64,000 nucleotides of DNA. Origin: Serratia surfactantfaciens (GTDB taxonomy: Bacteria > Pseudomonadota > Gammaproteobacteria > Enterobacterales > Enterobacteriaceae). This document shows positions 48,798-58,911 of the stretch, one piece after another; within the stretch, counting starts at the first letter, position 1, and the number at the start of each line of letters is the position of its first letter. A program made the translations under genes and the position numbers. The notes below the pieces were generated by a model. It was not told the DNA's origin. It did not search any database and saw only the letters and a list, made by a program, of their open reading frames with translations. The DNA is taken from the NCBI RefSeq assembly GCF_001642805.2, contig NZ_CP016948.1, positions 4,650,001 through 4,714,000 of the forward strand, read 5' to 3'.

Positions 48798-49625
48798 TTA
48801 CTTGACGCCGTGCTGGGCGAACCACGCCAGCATGCGCTGCCAACCGTCCTGCGCCGCTTCGGCGTTGTAGCTGGGGCGATAGTCGGCGTTGAACGCGTGC
48901 CCGACGCCGGGGTACACCACGATTTCAGCATCAGCGTTGGCGGCGCGGATCGCCTGACGCATGGTTTCCACCGTCTCCAGCGGAATACTGCTGTCCTGCC
49001 CGCCATACAGCCCCAGCACCGGCGTCGACAGGTGCGTTGCGACATCGACCGGATGCTTCGGTGAATTCAGCGTTTTTTCACCCACCAGCTTGCCGTACCA
49101 GGCGACCGCCGCCTTCAACTGCGGGTTGTGCGCCGCATACAGCCAGGTAATGCGGCCGCCCCAGCAGAAGCCGGTGATCGCCAGCTTGCCGGCGTCGCCG
49201 CCGTGGCGGATGGCCCAGTGCGCGGCGTGGTCCAGATCCGACAGCACCTGGCGATCCGGCACCTTGGTCACCAGTTGCTGGAACAGCTCGCCGATATCGG
49301 TGTAGTCATTGGCGTCGCCCTGGCGGAAATAGAGCTCGGGCGCGATCGCCAGATAGCCCTGTTTCGCCAGGCGGCGGCACAGATCCTGAATATGTTCATG
49401 TACGCCGAAAATTTCCTGCACCACCAGCACGATGGGGAAGGGGCCATTATGCTCGGCGGGTTTGGCGACGTAGGCCGGCAGCGCGTCTCCCTGAGAAGGG
49501 ATGGTCGTTTGCCCGGCGTGAATGCCCTGTTCATCGGTGATAATCGCGGAGGCGGCCAACGGCGCGGCGGCCGGGGCGAATCCCCCCTGAGCCTGTTCTA
49601 ATGTCATCACATGTTCGGTTTTCAT
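48798..49625 (-). CDS. dlhH: Dienelactone hydrolase family protein (DlhH/YsgA)
   Basis: Cytosolic alpha/beta hydrolase of the dienelactone hydrolase family, 275 residues; the natural substrate in enterobacteria is unknown. The nucleophile is a cysteine in ITGFCWGGRITW, as in true dienelactone hydrolases; the acid and base lie in GLYGGQDSSIP and YPGVGHAFN. About 40 N-terminal residues precede the usual family start. It is convergent with metE and followed upstream by the udp control region, as in E. coli (ysgA between metE and udp). Confidence 0.9.
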   Translation of the reverse strand: MKTEHVMTLEQAQGGFAPAAAPLAASAIITDEQGIHAGQTTIPSQGDALPAYVAKPAEHNGPFPIVLVVQEIFGVHEHIQDLCRRLAKQGYLAIAPELYFRQGDANDYTDIGELFQQLVTKVPDRQVLSDLDHAAHWAIRHGGDAGKLAITGFCWGGRITWLYAAHNPQLKAAVAWYGKLVGEKTLNSPKHPVDVATHLSTPVLGLYGGQDSSIPLETVETMRQAIRAANADAEIVVYPGVGHAFNADYRPSYNAEAAQDGWQRMLAWFAQHGVK

Positions 49626-49972
49626 TGCGGTCTCCGTGCAATAGAAAAAAGCGCTGAGATTAACTATAGGAAAGATTACCCATTATTGGCGCTGCGTGGA
49701 GCACTTTCGGACAAGTCGATAAAAAACGGCTAATTATCTGGCTTTACGGCATTTTTAGGCGCTTTTTATCATGTTATTGCGGGTTTTGGCCCACGTAATT
49801 GCCATAAGGTGCGTTAGATGGCTTTTTTGTCCCTAAGCAGCCGATAAGATAGGGTTATTTCTGGTTGTTGAGCTAAATAGTTTCAACCGGCAACCAACGG
49901 GGAGAGGCGGTAAGTTTTGTCGGCTAGACTGAGGTTCAGCAAGAGAGTGCTGGCGGCGCTGCCTCGTTATTT

Positions 49973-49988
49973 TGTGATAAAAATCACA
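49973..49988. promoter_or_regulatory. CRP-cAMP site 1 upstream of udp
   Basis: TGTGA-TAAAAA-TCACA, a perfect match to the CRP consensus half-sites and spacing, centred 132 bp before the udp start codon. Confidence 0.85.
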
Positions 49989-50024
49989 AAAAATATGTAG
50001 CATGTAATTTGTTTCTCTTTTCAT

Positions 50025-50040
50025 AGTGACTGTCGTCACG
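50025..50040. promoter_or_regulatory. CRP-cAMP site 2 upstream of udp
   Basis: AGTGA-CTGTCG-TCACG, one mismatch in each half-site, centred 52 bp downstream of site 1. Paired CRP sites about five helical turns apart are typical of CytR/CRP-controlled nucleoside genes, and E. coli udp is one of them. Confidence 0.7.
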
Positions 50041-50112
50041 AAAATGGGCGACGATTTTCAGTAGAGTGCTTTTTTGTTCCTCCCAATAAACATGATCCAT
50101 GAGGAGTCTCGT

Positions 50113-50874
50113 ATGTCTCAGTCTGACGTTTTTCATCTCGGCCTCACCAAGAACGATTTACAAGGGGCCCAGCTTGCCATCGTGCCGGGCGATCCGCAGC
50201 GCGTAGAGAAGATTGCCAAGCTGATGGAAAATCCGGTGCATCTGGCCTCCCATCGTGAATTCACCACCTGGCGCGCGGAGCTGGACGGCAAGGCGGTGAT
50301 CGTCTGCTCCACCGGCATCGGCGGCCCGTCTACCTCTATCGCGGTGGAAGAGCTGGCGCAGCTGGGCATCCGCACCTTCCTGCGCATCGGCACCACCGGC
50401 GCCATTCAGGCGAACATCAACGTCGGTGACGTGCTGGTCACCACGGCGGCGGTACGCCTCGACGGCGCCAGCCTGCACTTTGCGCCGATGGAGTTCCCGG
50501 CGGTCGCGGACTTCGCCTGCACCACCGCGCTGGTGGAAGCTGCCAAAGCCAGCGGCGCGACCACCCACATTGGCGTAACCGCCTCTTCCGATACTTTCTA
50601 CCCGGGCCAGGAACGTTACGATACCTACTCCGGCCGCGTGGTCAGCCGTTTCAAAGGCTCGATGGAAGAGTGGCAGGCGATGGGCGTGATGAACTATGAA
50701 ATGGAATCCGCCACGCTGCTGACCATGTGCGCCAGCCAGGGCCTGCGCGCCGGCATGGTGGCTGGGGTGATCGTCAACCGCACCCAGCAAGAGATCCCGA
50801 ACGCCGAGACCATGAAAAACACCGAAAGCAAAGCGGTGCAGATCGTGGTGGACGCCGCTCGTCGCCTGCTGTAA
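50113..50874 (+). CDS. udp: Uridine phosphorylase
   Basis: Cytosolic hexameric enzyme that splits uridine with phosphate to uracil and ribose-1-phosphate in pyrimidine salvage. The start at 50113 ([20 protein letters not shown]) follows GAGGAG and gives 253 residues, the E. coli length. Conserved blocks are [15 protein letters not shown] (phosphate site), [17 protein letters not shown] and [15 protein letters not shown] (ribose site). Two CRP sites upstream and a terminator downstream make it a single-gene unit. Confidence 0.97.
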   Translation: MSQSDVFHLGLTKNDLQGAQLAIVPGDPQRVEKIAKLMENPVHLASHREFTTWRAELDGKAVIVCSTGIGGPSTSIAVEELAQLGIRTFLRIGTTGAIQANINVGDVLVTTAAVRLDGASLHFAPMEFPAVADFACTTALVEAAKASGATTHIGVTASSDTFYPGQERYDTYSGRVVSRFKGSMEEWQAMGVMNYEMESATLLTMCASQGLRAGMVAGVIVNRTQQEIPNAETMKNTESKAVQIVVDAARRLL

Positions 50875-50886
50875 TCGCCTTCCCTG

Positions 50887-50914
50887 AACGGGCCGCCGAC
50901 GCGGCCCGTTTTTC
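50887..50914 (+). terminator. Rho-independent terminator of udp
   Basis: AACGGGCCGC (50887-50896) pairs with GCGGCCCGTT (50901-50910), loop CGAC, followed by a T run. Confidence 0.88.
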
Positions 50915-51003
50915 CATTCGCGACTAATCTGTTACGGTGATACTCCTCAGCGCTGCGCCGATGGCCGCCGCGCGTTGTCAGAACAACAACAACGAGGACG
51001 TTT

Positions 51004-51786
51004 ATGACCGCCCAGATCCTGCTTCATCCTTCGCTTGCGCCGCTCGACGGTGGCATCAATTTCCGTGACTTCGGCGGCAACGGCGTGGCCGATGGGCGCC
51101 GCATCAAGCGCGGCCTGCTGTTTCGCTCCGGTTCCCTCGAGCGGCTGACGGAAAACGACTGCGCCTTTCTCGCCGGTGTGCCGGTGCGTTCGGTGCTGGA
51201 CTATCGCGATGCCGACGAAGTGCAGGCCAAGCCGGATATTCTGTGGAATGGTGCCGACTATCATCACGTGCCGGCCAACCCGCTGAGCAGCGAAGTCAAC
51301 GCCAACCTGGAGAAGCTCACCAACGAAACGCTGGCCGCTTTCGACGCCCGCGCGTTCATGCTGGAACTGTATCGCCGCCTGCCGTTCGGCAATGCGGCCT
51401 ATCAGCGGCTGGCGCAGCTGCTGAGCAATCCTGGCGGTGGCGCCATCGTGCAGCATTGCGCGGTCGGCAAGGATCGCACCGGTGTCGGCTCGGCGCTGGT
51501 GCTGTTCGCGCTGGGTGCCGACGAAGCGACCGTGCTGGAAGACTATCTGCTGACCGAAACCACGCTGGCCGCTTTCCGCGAGCAGATGCTGGATCAGCTG
51601 TCTATCAAGCTGAATGCGGCGGCGCTGGAGCAATTCGCCTACGTGCTCAGCGCGCGTGAGGAGTTCCTGATGACCGCGCTGGGCTGCATCCGTCAGCAAT
51701 ACGGCTCCACCGACCGCTGGCTGGAGGCGGAATACGGTCTGGGCGCGGCACAGCGCGAAGCGCTGCAGGCGTTCTACCTCGAGTAA
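51004..51786 (+). CDS. Tyrosine-specific protein phosphatase family protein
   Basis: A 260-residue Y_phosphatase3-type protein. The catalytic P-loop Cys-X5-Arg is in IVQHCAVGKDRTGVGSAL near residue 154. The N-terminal block NFRDFGGNGVADGRRIKRGL is the usual family hallmark, and VRSVLDYRDADE supplies the acid region. No signal peptide is visible, so it is probably cytosolic. Related proteins act on phosphotyrosine or phosphoinositides; the substrate is unknown. It lies between udp and rmuC, where E. coli has no such gene. Confidence 0.85.
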   Translation: MTAQILLHPSLAPLDGGINFRDFGGNGVADGRRIKRGLLFRSGSLERLTENDCAFLAGVPVRSVLDYRDADEVQAKPDILWNGADYHHVPANPLSSEVNANLEKLTNETLAAFDARAFMLELYRRLPFGNAAYQRLAQLLSNPGGGAIVQHCAVGKDRTGVGSALVLFALGADEATVLEDYLLTETTLAAFREQMLDQLSIKLNAAALEQFAYVLSAREEFLMTALGCIRQQYGSTDRWLEAEYGLGAAQREALQAFYLE

Positions 51787-51865
51787 ATCGCCGCGTGTTT
51801 AACCGGGGTTTAACTCGCCCCGGCCTATCCTAAGCGGTGAATTATCGCGTATCAGGAGCCCCGCA

Positions 51866-52396
51866 TTGAGCCTCAATGACGTTATCAACTGGGTCAGCGA
51901 CGTCGTGCGTCAGCACGAAGGCTGGGCCATTCCCATCATTTTTTTCCTGGCGTTCGGCGAGTCGTTGGCGTTTTTGTCGCTGCTGTTGCCGGCCACGGTG
52001 ATCCTGCTGGCGCTGGGTGCGCTGATCGGCGAAAGCGGAATCGCCTTTTGGCCGATTTGGGCCGCCGCCGCCGTCGGGGCGTTTTTCGGTGACTGGCTCT
52101 CTTACTGGATCGGCTACCACTATCAGGATCGCGTGGCCCATATGTGGCCGCTGTCGCGCAATCCGCAGTTGCTGGCGCGCGGCCACGCGTTCTTTGAACG
52201 CTGGGGCGTGCTGGGCATTTTCATCGGCCGCTTCTTCGGCCCGCTGCGCGCCGTGGTGCCGCTGGTGGGCGGCATTTGCGGCATGCCGCAGCGCTACTTC
52301 CAACTGGCCAACGTCACGTCGGCGATGATCTGGGCGTTCGGCATTCTGGCGCCGGGGGCATTCGGCATCAAGTGGCTCAGCCAGTGGCTGGGTTGA
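51866..52396 (+). CDS. DedA family inner-membrane protein
   Basis: A 176-residue DedA/VTT-domain protein. TTG start at 51866 behind CAGGAG. It has reentrant helices and the conserved FLAFGESLAFLSLLLPATVI, AAVGAFFGDWLSYWIG and GRFFGPLRAVVPLVGG blocks; the glutamate and arginine of these motifs are needed in other DedA proteins for proton-dependent lipid scrambling or drug resistance. Which of the several DedA paralogues it matches cannot be settled. It lies 79 bp after the phosphatase gene on the same strand. Confidence 0.85.
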   Translation: MSLNDVINWVSDVVRQHEGWAIPIIFFLAFGESLAFLSLLLPATVILLALGALIGESGIAFWPIWAAAAVGAFFGDWLSYWIGYHYQDRVAHMWPLSRNPQLLARGHAFFERWGVLGIFIGRFFGPLRAVVPLVGGICGMPQRYFQLANVTSAMIWAFGILAPGAFGIKWLSQWLG

Positions 52397-52536
52397 TTTC
52401 TCGCTAAATTGCGCAGCGCCGCGCAATATTGTGCGCGGCCGGCAAAATCAGGCTGGACATCCATACAGCCTCCCCTTAACGTGACGGGCAATGGGCGTGC
52501 AAAACGCCGCAACGGCAAGGTGCAACAGGAGGCAGG

Positions 52537-54084
52537 GTGGATACCAGTCTGATTTATGGGATTGGCGGCGTAGCGATCGGCATGCTGTTGGGGTGGCTGA
52601 TCGCCAGTCTGCGGGTGCAGCAGACGCATGCGCAACATGAAACCGAGCTGCGGTTGCTGGAGCAAGCGTTGCAGCAGGCGCAGCAGGAAACGGCGGCGCG
52701 GCAGGAAACGCTGCAGCGCCACGAGCAACAGCTGCGCCAGAGCGAGCTGGAGCTGCGCAATCTGCACAGCCAACTGGCGGCCGGGCATGAGAAGCTGCAA
52801 CAGCTCAACCATTGGCGCAACGAATGCGAACTGCTCAATCAGGAGCTGCGTGCCCAGCGCGAGGTCAATAGCGCGCAAGAAGCCGAACTGCGCGAAGTCA
52901 CCATCCGTCTGGAAGAGACGCGCATGGCGGCGGAAGAGAAGCAACGCCTGCTTATCAACAGCGAACAGCGGCTCACCACCCAGTTTGAAAATCTCGCCAA
53001 CCGCATTTTTGAACACAGCGGCCGCAAGGTTGACGAGCAAAATAAGCAAAGTCTGGATCGTTTACTGTTGCCGCTGCGCGAACAGCTGGACGGTTTCCGC
53101 CGTCAGGTGCAAGACAGCTTTGGCCAGGAGGCGCGGGAGCGCCACACGCTGACGCACGAGATACGCAATCTGCAGCAGCTGAACGCGCAGATGGCGCGCG
53201 AGGCCATCAACCTCACCAAGGCGCTGAAAGGCGACAACAAGACGCAGGGCAACTGGGGCGAGGTGGTATTGAGCCGGGTGCTCGAGGCCTCAGGCCTGCG
53301 CGAAGGGCACGAATATGAAACGCAGGTCAACGTGCGGGTGGATCACCAGAGCCGCATGCAGCCCGATGTCATCGTGCGTCTGCCGCAGGGCAAGGATGTA
53401 GTGATCGACGCCAAGATGTCGCTGATCGCCTACGAGCGCTATTTTAACGGCGAAGACGAGGTGGAGCGCGAAGCGGCGCTGAGCGAACATATCGCCTCGC
53501 TGCGTGGCCACATCCGCATGCTGGGCCGCAAGGACTACCAGCAATTGCCGGGGCTGCGCTCGCTGGATTATGTGTTGATGTTCATTCCGGTCGAACCCGC
53601 CTTCCTGCTGGCTATCGATCGCGAACCGGAGCTGATCAGCGAAGCGCTCAAGCACAACATCATGCTGGTCAGCCCGACCACGTTGCTGGTGGCGCTACGC
53701 ACCATCACCAATCTGTGGCGCTATGAACATCAGAGCCAGAACGCCCAACGCATCGCCGATCGCGCGGCGAAACTGTATGACAAGATGCGGCTGTTCGTGG
53801 ACGATATGTCCGCGCTGGGGCAGAGCCTGGACAAGGCTCAAGGCAGTTATCGTCAGGCGATGAACAAACTGAGCGAAGGCCGTGGTAATCTTATTGGCCA
53901 AATTGAAGGTTTTCGCGCGTTGGGGGTTGAGGTCAAACGGCCGATCAACCCGCTGCTGGCGCAGCAAGCCGGCGCGCAACACGATGAAGCGGAAGAGGCG
54001 AACGACGACGATGTCGCCGCGCTGCCGCAGACGAACGACGATGATGATACCGCCGGGGAACCGGGCTTCGTTTCGCACGGCTGA
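52537..54084 (+). CDS. rmuC: DNA recombination protein RmuC
   Basis: Membrane-anchored putative nuclease-fold protein that limits inversions at short inverted repeats in E. coli. GTG start at 52537 closely behind AGGAGG gives 515 residues (475 in E. coli). Order: N-terminal helix (YGIGGVAIGMLLGWLIASL), a long coiled coil to about residue 200 (glutamine-rich heptads), the RmuC core with GNWGEVVLSRVLEASGLREG and DVVIDAKMSLIAYERY, and an acidic C-terminal tail that accounts for the extra length. ubiE follows after 78 bp. Confidence 0.94.
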   Translation: MDTSLIYGIGGVAIGMLLGWLIASLRVQQTHAQHETELRLLEQALQQAQQETAARQETLQRHEQQLRQSELELRNLHSQLAAGHEKLQQLNHWRNECELLNQELRAQREVNSAQEAELREVTIRLEETRMAAEEKQRLLINSEQRLTTQFENLANRIFEHSGRKVDEQNKQSLDRLLLPLREQLDGFRRQVQDSFGQEARERHTLTHEIRNLQQLNAQMAREAINLTKALKGDNKTQGNWGEVVLSRVLEASGLREGHEYETQVNVRVDHQSRMQPDVIVRLPQGKDVVIDAKMSLIAYERYFNGEDEVEREAALSEHIASLRGHIRMLGRKDYQQLPGLRSLDYVLMFIPVEPAFLLAIDREPELISEALKHNIMLVSPTTLLVALRTITNLWRYEHQSQNAQRIADRAAKLYDKMRLFVDDMSALGQSLDKAQGSYRQAMNKLSEGRGNLIGQIEGFRALGVEVKRPINPLLAQQAGAQHDEAEEANDDDVAALPQTNDDDDTAGEPGFVSHG

Positions 54085-54162
54085 GGCCGTGGCGAGGTGG
54101 GGTATTCCCCGGGCTTCTGGTACACTCATCCACACAAAATTGACTGAATAGCAGGCAGGACA

Positions 54163-54918
54163 ATGGCAGATCAATCGCAGGAAACCACCGATTTCGGTTT
54201 TCGCACCGTCGCTAGAGACGAAAAACAGGCCATGGTGGCGGACGTTTTTCATTCGGTAGCGGCAAAGTATGACGTGATGAACGACCTGATGTCGTTCGGC
54301 ATTCACCGTATCTGGAAGCGTTTCACCATTGACTGCAGCGGCGTGCGCCGTGGGCAGCGCGTACTGGATCTGGCCGGCGGCACCGGCGACCTGGCCGCCA
54401 AGTTCTCCCGCATGGTGGGCGAGCAGGGGCAGGTGGTGCTGGCGGACATCAACGATTCGATGTTGAAAATGGGGCGCGAGAAGCTGCGCGATCGCGGCAT
54501 TGTCGGCAACATCAACTACGTCCAGGCCAATGCGGAAGCGTTGCCGTTCCCGGACAACTACTTCGATTGCATCACTATCTCCTTTGGCCTGCGCAACGTC
54601 ACCGACAAAGACAAAGCGCTGCGTTCGATGTTCCGCGTGCTGAAGCCGGGCGGCCGCCTGCTGGTGCTGGAGTTCTCCAAGCCGCTGCTGGCGCCGCTGA
54701 GCAAAGCCTACGACGCTTACTCCTTCCACGTGCTGCCGAAGATCGGCGAGCTGGTGGTGAAAGATCCGGACAGTTACCGCTACCTGGCGGAATCGATCCG
54801 CATGCACCCCGATCAGGAAACCCTGAAGGGCATGATGGGCAACGCCGGTTTTGAAAACGTCACCTATTTCAACCTGACCGGTGGGATTGTCGCCCTGCAT
54901 CGCGGCTTCAAGTTCTGA
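54163..54918 (+). CDS. ubiE: Ubiquinone/menaquinone C-methyltransferase UbiE
   Basis: SAM-dependent methyltransferase acting in both ubiquinone (2-methoxy-6-polyprenylbenzoquinol) and menaquinone (demethylmenaquinol) synthesis. The 251 residues match E. coli in length. The SAM site is [20 protein letters not shown] near residue 67; the family signatures [17 protein letters not shown] and [17 protein letters not shown] are present. First gene of the ubiE-ubiJ-ubiB-tat cluster. Confidence 0.98.
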   Translation: MADQSQETTDFGFRTVARDEKQAMVADVFHSVAAKYDVMNDLMSFGIHRIWKRFTIDCSGVRRGQRVLDLAGGTGDLAAKFSRMVGEQGQVVLADINDSMLKMGREKLRDRGIVGNINYVQANAEALPFPDNYFDCITISFGLRNVTDKDKALRSMFRVLKPGGRLLVLEFSKPLLAPLSKAYDAYSFHVLPKIGELVVKDPDSYRYLAESIRMHPDQETLKGMMGNAGFENVTYFNLTGGIVALHRGFKF

Positions 54919-54931
54919 GAGGGAGATGCCG

Positions 54932-55540
54932 ATGCTGTTTACCCCTCTGCTGACCGGTGCGCTGGAAACCTCGCTGAATAATCTGCTGTTTCGCGATCGC
55001 AGCATGAAAGCCGCCCGCCAACGTCTGGCGGGCAAGGTGCTGCGTATTGAACTGGAAGAGTTGGCTTCGCCGCTGGTGCTGGTGTTCAGCGAACTGCGCG
55101 TGGATGTGCTGGGGCAGTCTGAAGACAGCGCTGATTGCACGGTGCGCAGCCGCATTCCCTCCTTGCTGAAGCTGCGCGATCGCCAGCAGTTGCCGGTGCT
55201 GATGCGCAGCGGTGAATTGACGGTGGAAGGTGATATTCAGGTGGTGCAACAGCTGGTTGGCCTGCTCGATCTGGCGGAGTGGGATCCGGCGGAGTGGCTG
55301 GCGCCCTACATCGGCGATATCGCCGCTCAGGGCATCACGCAGGCGCTGGGAAAAGGTGCCTCGTTACTCAAGACCGGATTGATGCGTCGGCAACAAGACA
55401 TGGCGGAGGCGCTGACCGAAGAGTGGCGTCTGGCGCCGGGGCCGCTGGAAGTGGTGTGGTTCCATGAAGAAGTCGACGCGCTCGCCCGCAGCGCGGAAGC
55501 GCTGATTGCCCGTATGGACAAGTTGGAGGGCAAGCGATGA
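54932..55540 (+). CDS. ubiJ: Ubiquinone biosynthesis accessory factor UbiJ
   Basis: SCP2-domain lipid-binding protein that, with UbiK, helps the aerobic ubiquinone complex. The start at 54932 ([20 protein letters not shown]) lies 6 bases after AGGGAG and gives 202 residues (201 in E. coli); the ATG at 54926 directly abuts that site. An SCP2-like domain ([36 protein letters not shown]) is followed by a C-terminal helix. It overlaps ubiB by 4 bp. Confidence 0.94.
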   Translation: MLFTPLLTGALETSLNNLLFRDRSMKAARQRLAGKVLRIELEELASPLVLVFSELRVDVLGQSEDSADCTVRSRIPSLLKLRDRQQLPVLMRSGELTVEGDIQVVQQLVGLLDLAEWDPAEWLAPYIGDIAAQGITQALGKGASLLKTGLMRRQQDMAEALTEEWRLAPGPLEVVWFHEEVDALARSAEALIARMDKLEGKR

Positions 55541-57168
55541 CCCCAGGCGAACTGCGTCGTTTGTATTTTATCGTCCGCGTTTTTCTCAGCTATGGGCTGG
55601 ATGAGCTGATCCCTAAAATGCGTTTGACGCTGCCGCTGCGCTTCGGCCGCCGGCTGCTGTTCTGGATGCCGAATCGGCACAAGGACAAACCGCTGGGTGA
55701 ACGCCTGCGGCTGGCGCTGCAGGAGTTGGGGCCGGTCTGGATCAAGTTTGGCCAGATGATGTCGACCCGCCGCGATCTGTTTCCACCGCAGATTGCCGAT
55801 CAGCTGACGCTGCTGCAGGATCGGGTGGCGCCTTTCGACGGTGCGTTGGCGCGCAAGCATATCGAGTTGGCGATGGGCGGCCCGCTGGAAACCTGGTTCG
55901 ACGACTTCGAGCAGCAGCCGCTGGCTTCCGCTTCGATAGCGCAGGTGCACACCGCGCGGCTGAAAACCACCGGTCAGGAAGTGGTGCTGAAGGTGATCCG
56001 GCCGGATATCGGGCCGGTTATCAAGGCCGACGTGCGGCTGATGTACCGGTTGGCCGGCTGGGTGCCGAAGCTGCTGCCGGACGGCCGCCGCCTGCGTCCG
56101 CGCGAAGTGGTGCGCGAGTACGAGAAAACGCTGCTGGACGAATTGAACCTGCTGCGCGAAGCGGCCAACGCCATTCAGCTGCGCCGCAATTTCGACGGCA
56201 GCCCGATGCTGTATGTGCCGGAGGTCTATTCCGACTACTGCCGTGAAAGCGTATTGGTGATGGAACGCATCTATGGCATTCCGGTTTCGGACATCGCCAC
56301 GCTGGAGCAACAGGGCACCAACATGAAACTGTTGGCGGAACGCGGCGTCCAGGTGTTCTTTACCCAGGTATTCCGCGACAGCTTCTTCCATGCGGACATG
56401 CATCCCGGTAATATTTTCGTCAGCTATGAACATCCGGAGGATCCCTGCTACATCGGCATCGACTGCGGCATCGTCGGTTCGCTGAACAAGGATGACAAAC
56501 GTTACCTGGCAGAAAACTTCATCGCCTTCTTCAACCGCGATTACCGTAAGGTGGCGGAACTGCACGTCGATTCCGGGTGGGTGCCGCGCGACACCAATGT
56601 GGAAGACTTCGAATTCGCCATCCGCACGGTGTGCGAACCGATTTTCGAGAAGCCGCTGGCGGAGATTTCCTTCGGCAACGTGCTGCTGAACCTGTTCAAC
56701 ACCGCGCGCCGCTTCAATATGGAAGTGCAGCCGCAGCTGGTGTTATTGCAGAAGACCTTGCTGTATGTTGAAGGTCTGGGGCGCCAGCTCTATCCGCAGC
56801 TGGATCTGTGGACCACCGCCAAGCCGTTCCTCGAGAGCTGGCTGCGCGATCAGGTCGGCATTCCCGCGGTGGTGCGCGCGCTGAAAGAGAAAGCGCCGTT
56901 CTGGGCGGAGAAGCTGCCTGAACTGCCCGAGCTGTTTTACGACAGCCTGCAGCAACATAAACTGTTGCAACAAAGCGTTGATAAGCTGACTAATCAGATG
57001 CAGGCTCAGCGGGTTCGTCAGGGGCAGTCACGTTATTTGTTCGGCGTTGGCGCTACACTGTTGGTAAGCGGCACGCTGTTGCTGCTGGGGCAAATCGAGG
57101 TGTTTCCCGCCTGGATGATGGCCGCCGGCGTCGTATGCTGGGTGATTGGCTGGAAGCGAACCACCTGA
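55537..57168 (+). CDS. ubiB: Atypical kinase-like ubiquinone factor UbiB
   Basis: Membrane-bound ABC1/ADCK-family ATPase needed for ubiquinone synthesis, probably for handling lipid intermediates. The 543 residues show the family-specific [18 protein letters not shown] near residue 68, the alanine-rich ATP loop [17 protein letters not shown], catalytic [15 protein letters not shown] and metal-site [10 protein letters not shown]. Two C-terminal membrane helices ([37 protein letters not shown]) end the protein. It overlaps ubiJ by 4 bp. Confidence 0.97.
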   Translation: MTPGELRRLYFIVRVFLSYGLDELIPKMRLTLPLRFGRRLLFWMPNRHKDKPLGERLRLALQELGPVWIKFGQMMSTRRDLFPPQIADQLTLLQDRVAPFDGALARKHIELAMGGPLETWFDDFEQQPLASASIAQVHTARLKTTGQEVVLKVIRPDIGPVIKADVRLMYRLAGWVPKLLPDGRRLRPREVVREYEKTLLDELNLLREAANAIQLRRNFDGSPMLYVPEVYSDYCRESVLVMERIYGIPVSDIATLEQQGTNMKLLAERGVQVFFTQVFRDSFFHADMHPGNIFVSYEHPEDPCYIGIDCGIVGSLNKDDKRYLAENFIAFFNRDYRKVAELHVDSGWVPRDTNVEDFEFAIRTVCEPIFEKPLAEISFGNVLLNLFNTARRFNMEVQPQLVLLQKTLLYVEGLGRQLYPQLDLWTTAKPFLESWLRDQVGIPAVVRALKEKAPFWAEKLPELPELFYDSLQQHKLLQQSVDKLTNQMQAQRVRQGQSRYLFGVGATLLVSGTLLLLGQIEVFPAWMMAAGVVCWVIGWKRTT

Positions 57169-57247
57169 TTTAATTCGTTACTCTGGTAAAGTCGGCCCTA
57201 TAATGCGGGCTGGCTTTAAAAGACCCTTTAAATTAGAGGTAATTAAA

Positions 57248-57511
57248 ATGGGCGGTATTAGTATTACGCAATTGTTGATCATCGCAGTGATCGTGGTGCT
57301 GCTGTTCGGTACCAAAAAACTGCGCACGCTGGGCTCCGATCTCGGCGCCTCGATCAAGGGCTTCAAGAAGGCGATCGGCGACGATACGCCGTCGACTACC
57401 AACACGGCTGAAAAAAGCAGCCTGGATGACGCTGACTTCTCGGCCAAGCCTATTACCGAAAAGCAGCCGGAAGTGAAACCGGAAGAGTCGAAGAACAAAG
57501 AGCAGGTATAA
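57248..57511 (+). CDS. tatA: Twin-arginine translocase subunit TatA
   Basis: Small pore-forming subunit of the Tat system for export of folded proteins. The start at 57248 ([20 protein letters not shown]) gives 87 residues (89 in E. coli). One N-terminal membrane helix, the [20 protein letters not shown] hinge and amphipathic helix, then an acidic disordered tail. Upstream in-frame ATGs lie inside ubiB and are rejected. It is 3 bp from tatB. Confidence 0.97.
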   Translation: MGGISITQLLIIAVIVVLLFGTKKLRTLGSDLGASIKGFKKAIGDDTPSTTNTAEKSSLDDADFSAKPITEKQPEVKPEESKNKEQV

Positions 57512-57514
57512 ACC

Positions 57515-58084
57515 GTGTTTGACATTGGGTTTAGTGAGCTGCTGTTGGTGCTGGTGATCGGCCTGGTTGTCCTGGGGCCGGAACGGTTGCCGGTCGCGGT
57601 CAGAACGGTGTCGGGCTGGATCCGCGCGCTGCGCTCGCTGGCGGCCTCGGTGCAGCACGAACTGTCTCAAGAGCTGAAGCTGCAGGAGCTGCAGGACAGT
57701 CTGAAAAAAGCGGAACAGGCCGGCCTGCAGAACCTGACGCCGGAGCTGAAGGCGTCGATGGATGAGCTGAAAGACGCGGCGGAATCTTTGAAACGCACCT
57801 ACCGGGGCGAGAAAGAAGAGCTGGCGAATACCATCCATAATCCGCAGGTCACCGATCCGGAAGCCTTGCATGACGGCGTGACGCCGGCTGAAGCGGCAAC
57901 CCGCGCCAGCGCGCCCGCCGCTGCGCCAAAACCGCCAGCGGAACCTGAAGCCGTCGCGCCCGTGTCACCGGCACCGCCAGTGGCGGCGCAACCCGCTAAA
58001 GCGCCGGTGGAAACGGCGCCTGCCTCTGTCGAACCTGTTGCGGATAAAACCCCAACGTCTCACCAACCTAGTGGCGATCGTTAA
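57515..58084 (+). CDS. tatB: Twin-arginine translocase subunit TatB
   Basis: Tat substrate-receptor subunit that works with TatC. GTG start at 57515 ([21 protein letters not shown]) gives 189 residues. The N-terminal helix with Glu8 and the following [20 protein letters not shown] are typical; a helical middle region and a proline/alanine-rich tail (long for the family) follow. It is 3 bp before tatC. Confidence 0.96.
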   Translation: MFDIGFSELLLVLVIGLVVLGPERLPVAVRTVSGWIRALRSLAASVQHELSQELKLQELQDSLKKAEQAGLQNLTPELKASMDELKDAAESLKRTYRGEKEELANTIHNPQVTDPEALHDGVTPAEAATRASAPAAAPKPPAEPEAVAPVSPAPPVAAQPAKAPVETAPASVEPVADKTPTSHQPSGDR

Positions 58085-58087
58085 TAC

Positions 58088-58858
58088 ATGGCTGTTGAAG
58101 ATACCCAACCCCTTATCAGTCATCTGATAGAGCTGCGCAAGCGGCTGTTGAACTCGATTATTTGCGTGCTGGCGGTGTTCGTGGTGCTGGTGTTTTTCGC
58201 CAACGACATCTACCAGCTGGTTTCCGCGCCGCTGCTCAAGCAGCTGCCGGCCGGGGCGAGCATGATCGCCACCGACGTGGCGTCACCGTTCTTTACTCCG
58301 ATCAAGCTGACCATGATCGTCTCGGTGTTCGTCTCTGCGCCGATGATCCTGTATCAGGTATGGGCATTCATCGCGCCGGCGCTGTACAAGCACGAACGCC
58401 GCCTGATGATGCCGCTGCTGGTGTCCAGCAGCCTGCTGTTTTACCTCGGTATGGCCTTCGCCTACTTCATCGTGTTCCCGCTGGCCTTCGGCTTCTTCGC
58501 CAAGACCGCGCCGATGGGGGTGACCATTGCTACCGACATCAAAAACTACCTCGACTTCGTCATGGCGCTGTTTATGGCGTTTGGCGTCGCCTTCGAAGTG
58601 CCGGTCGCTATTATTCTGCTGTGCTGGAGTGGCGTCACTTCGCCGGACGACCTGAAGAAGAAACGGCCGTATGTGCTGGTCGGCGCGTTTGTGGTCGGCA
58701 TGTTGTTGACGCCGCCGGACGTGTTCTCGCAAACCCTGTTGGCGATACCGATGTATCTGCTGTTTGAAGTCGGGGTGTTCTTCGCCCGCTTCTATACCGG
58801 CAAACGTCGTCCGCAGGCGGAAGAAGAAGACGAGGGCGACGAACCCCCAGCCCCCTGA
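58088..58858 (+). CDS. tatC: Twin-arginine translocase subunit TatC
   Basis: Six-helix membrane receptor that recognises twin-arginine signal peptides. The 256 residues (258 in E. coli) begin [20 protein letters not shown], with the conserved first-loop [20 protein letters not shown] and the [20 protein letters not shown] block. The C-terminal tail is acidic. A terminator-like hairpin lies before tatD. Confidence 0.97.
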   Translation: MAVEDTQPLISHLIELRKRLLNSIICVLAVFVVLVFFANDIYQLVSAPLLKQLPAGASMIATDVASPFFTPIKLTMIVSVFVSAPMILYQVWAFIAPALYKHERRLMMPLLVSSSLLFYLGMAFAYFIVFPLAFGFFAKTAPMGVTIATDIKNYLDFVMALFMAFGVAFEVPVAIILLCWSGVTSPDDLKKKRPYVLVGAFVVGMLLTPPDVFSQTLLAIPMYLLFEVGVFFARFYTGKRRPQAEEEDEGDEPPAP

Positions 58859-58873
58859 ACCACATTGATTGCT

Positions 58874-58896
58874 AAGCCGCCCATTGGGCGGCTTTT
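58874..58896 (+). terminator. Hairpin between tatC and tatD
   Basis: AAGCCGCCC (58874-58882) pairs perfectly with GGGCGGCTT (58886-58894), loop ATT, followed by TT. It may reduce read-through from tatC into tatD. Confidence 0.7.
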
Positions 58897-58911
58897 GCTT
58901 TGGAAAAAACC

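Larger units (their letters stand above)
49626..50112 (+). promoter_or_regulatory. udp control region
   Basis: 487 bp between divergent dlhH and udp. The distal 330 bp show nothing recognisable. The proximal part holds two CRP-type dyads (separate entries). Ribosome site of udp: GAGGAG at 50099-50104. A short ATG-started reading at 50074 in the same frame as udp lacks conservation. Confidence 0.65.

Noticed and set aside
49626..49970. Possible small RNA gene upstream of udp
   Set aside because: No promoter plus terminator pair could be recognised; the hairpin-like stretches are weak.
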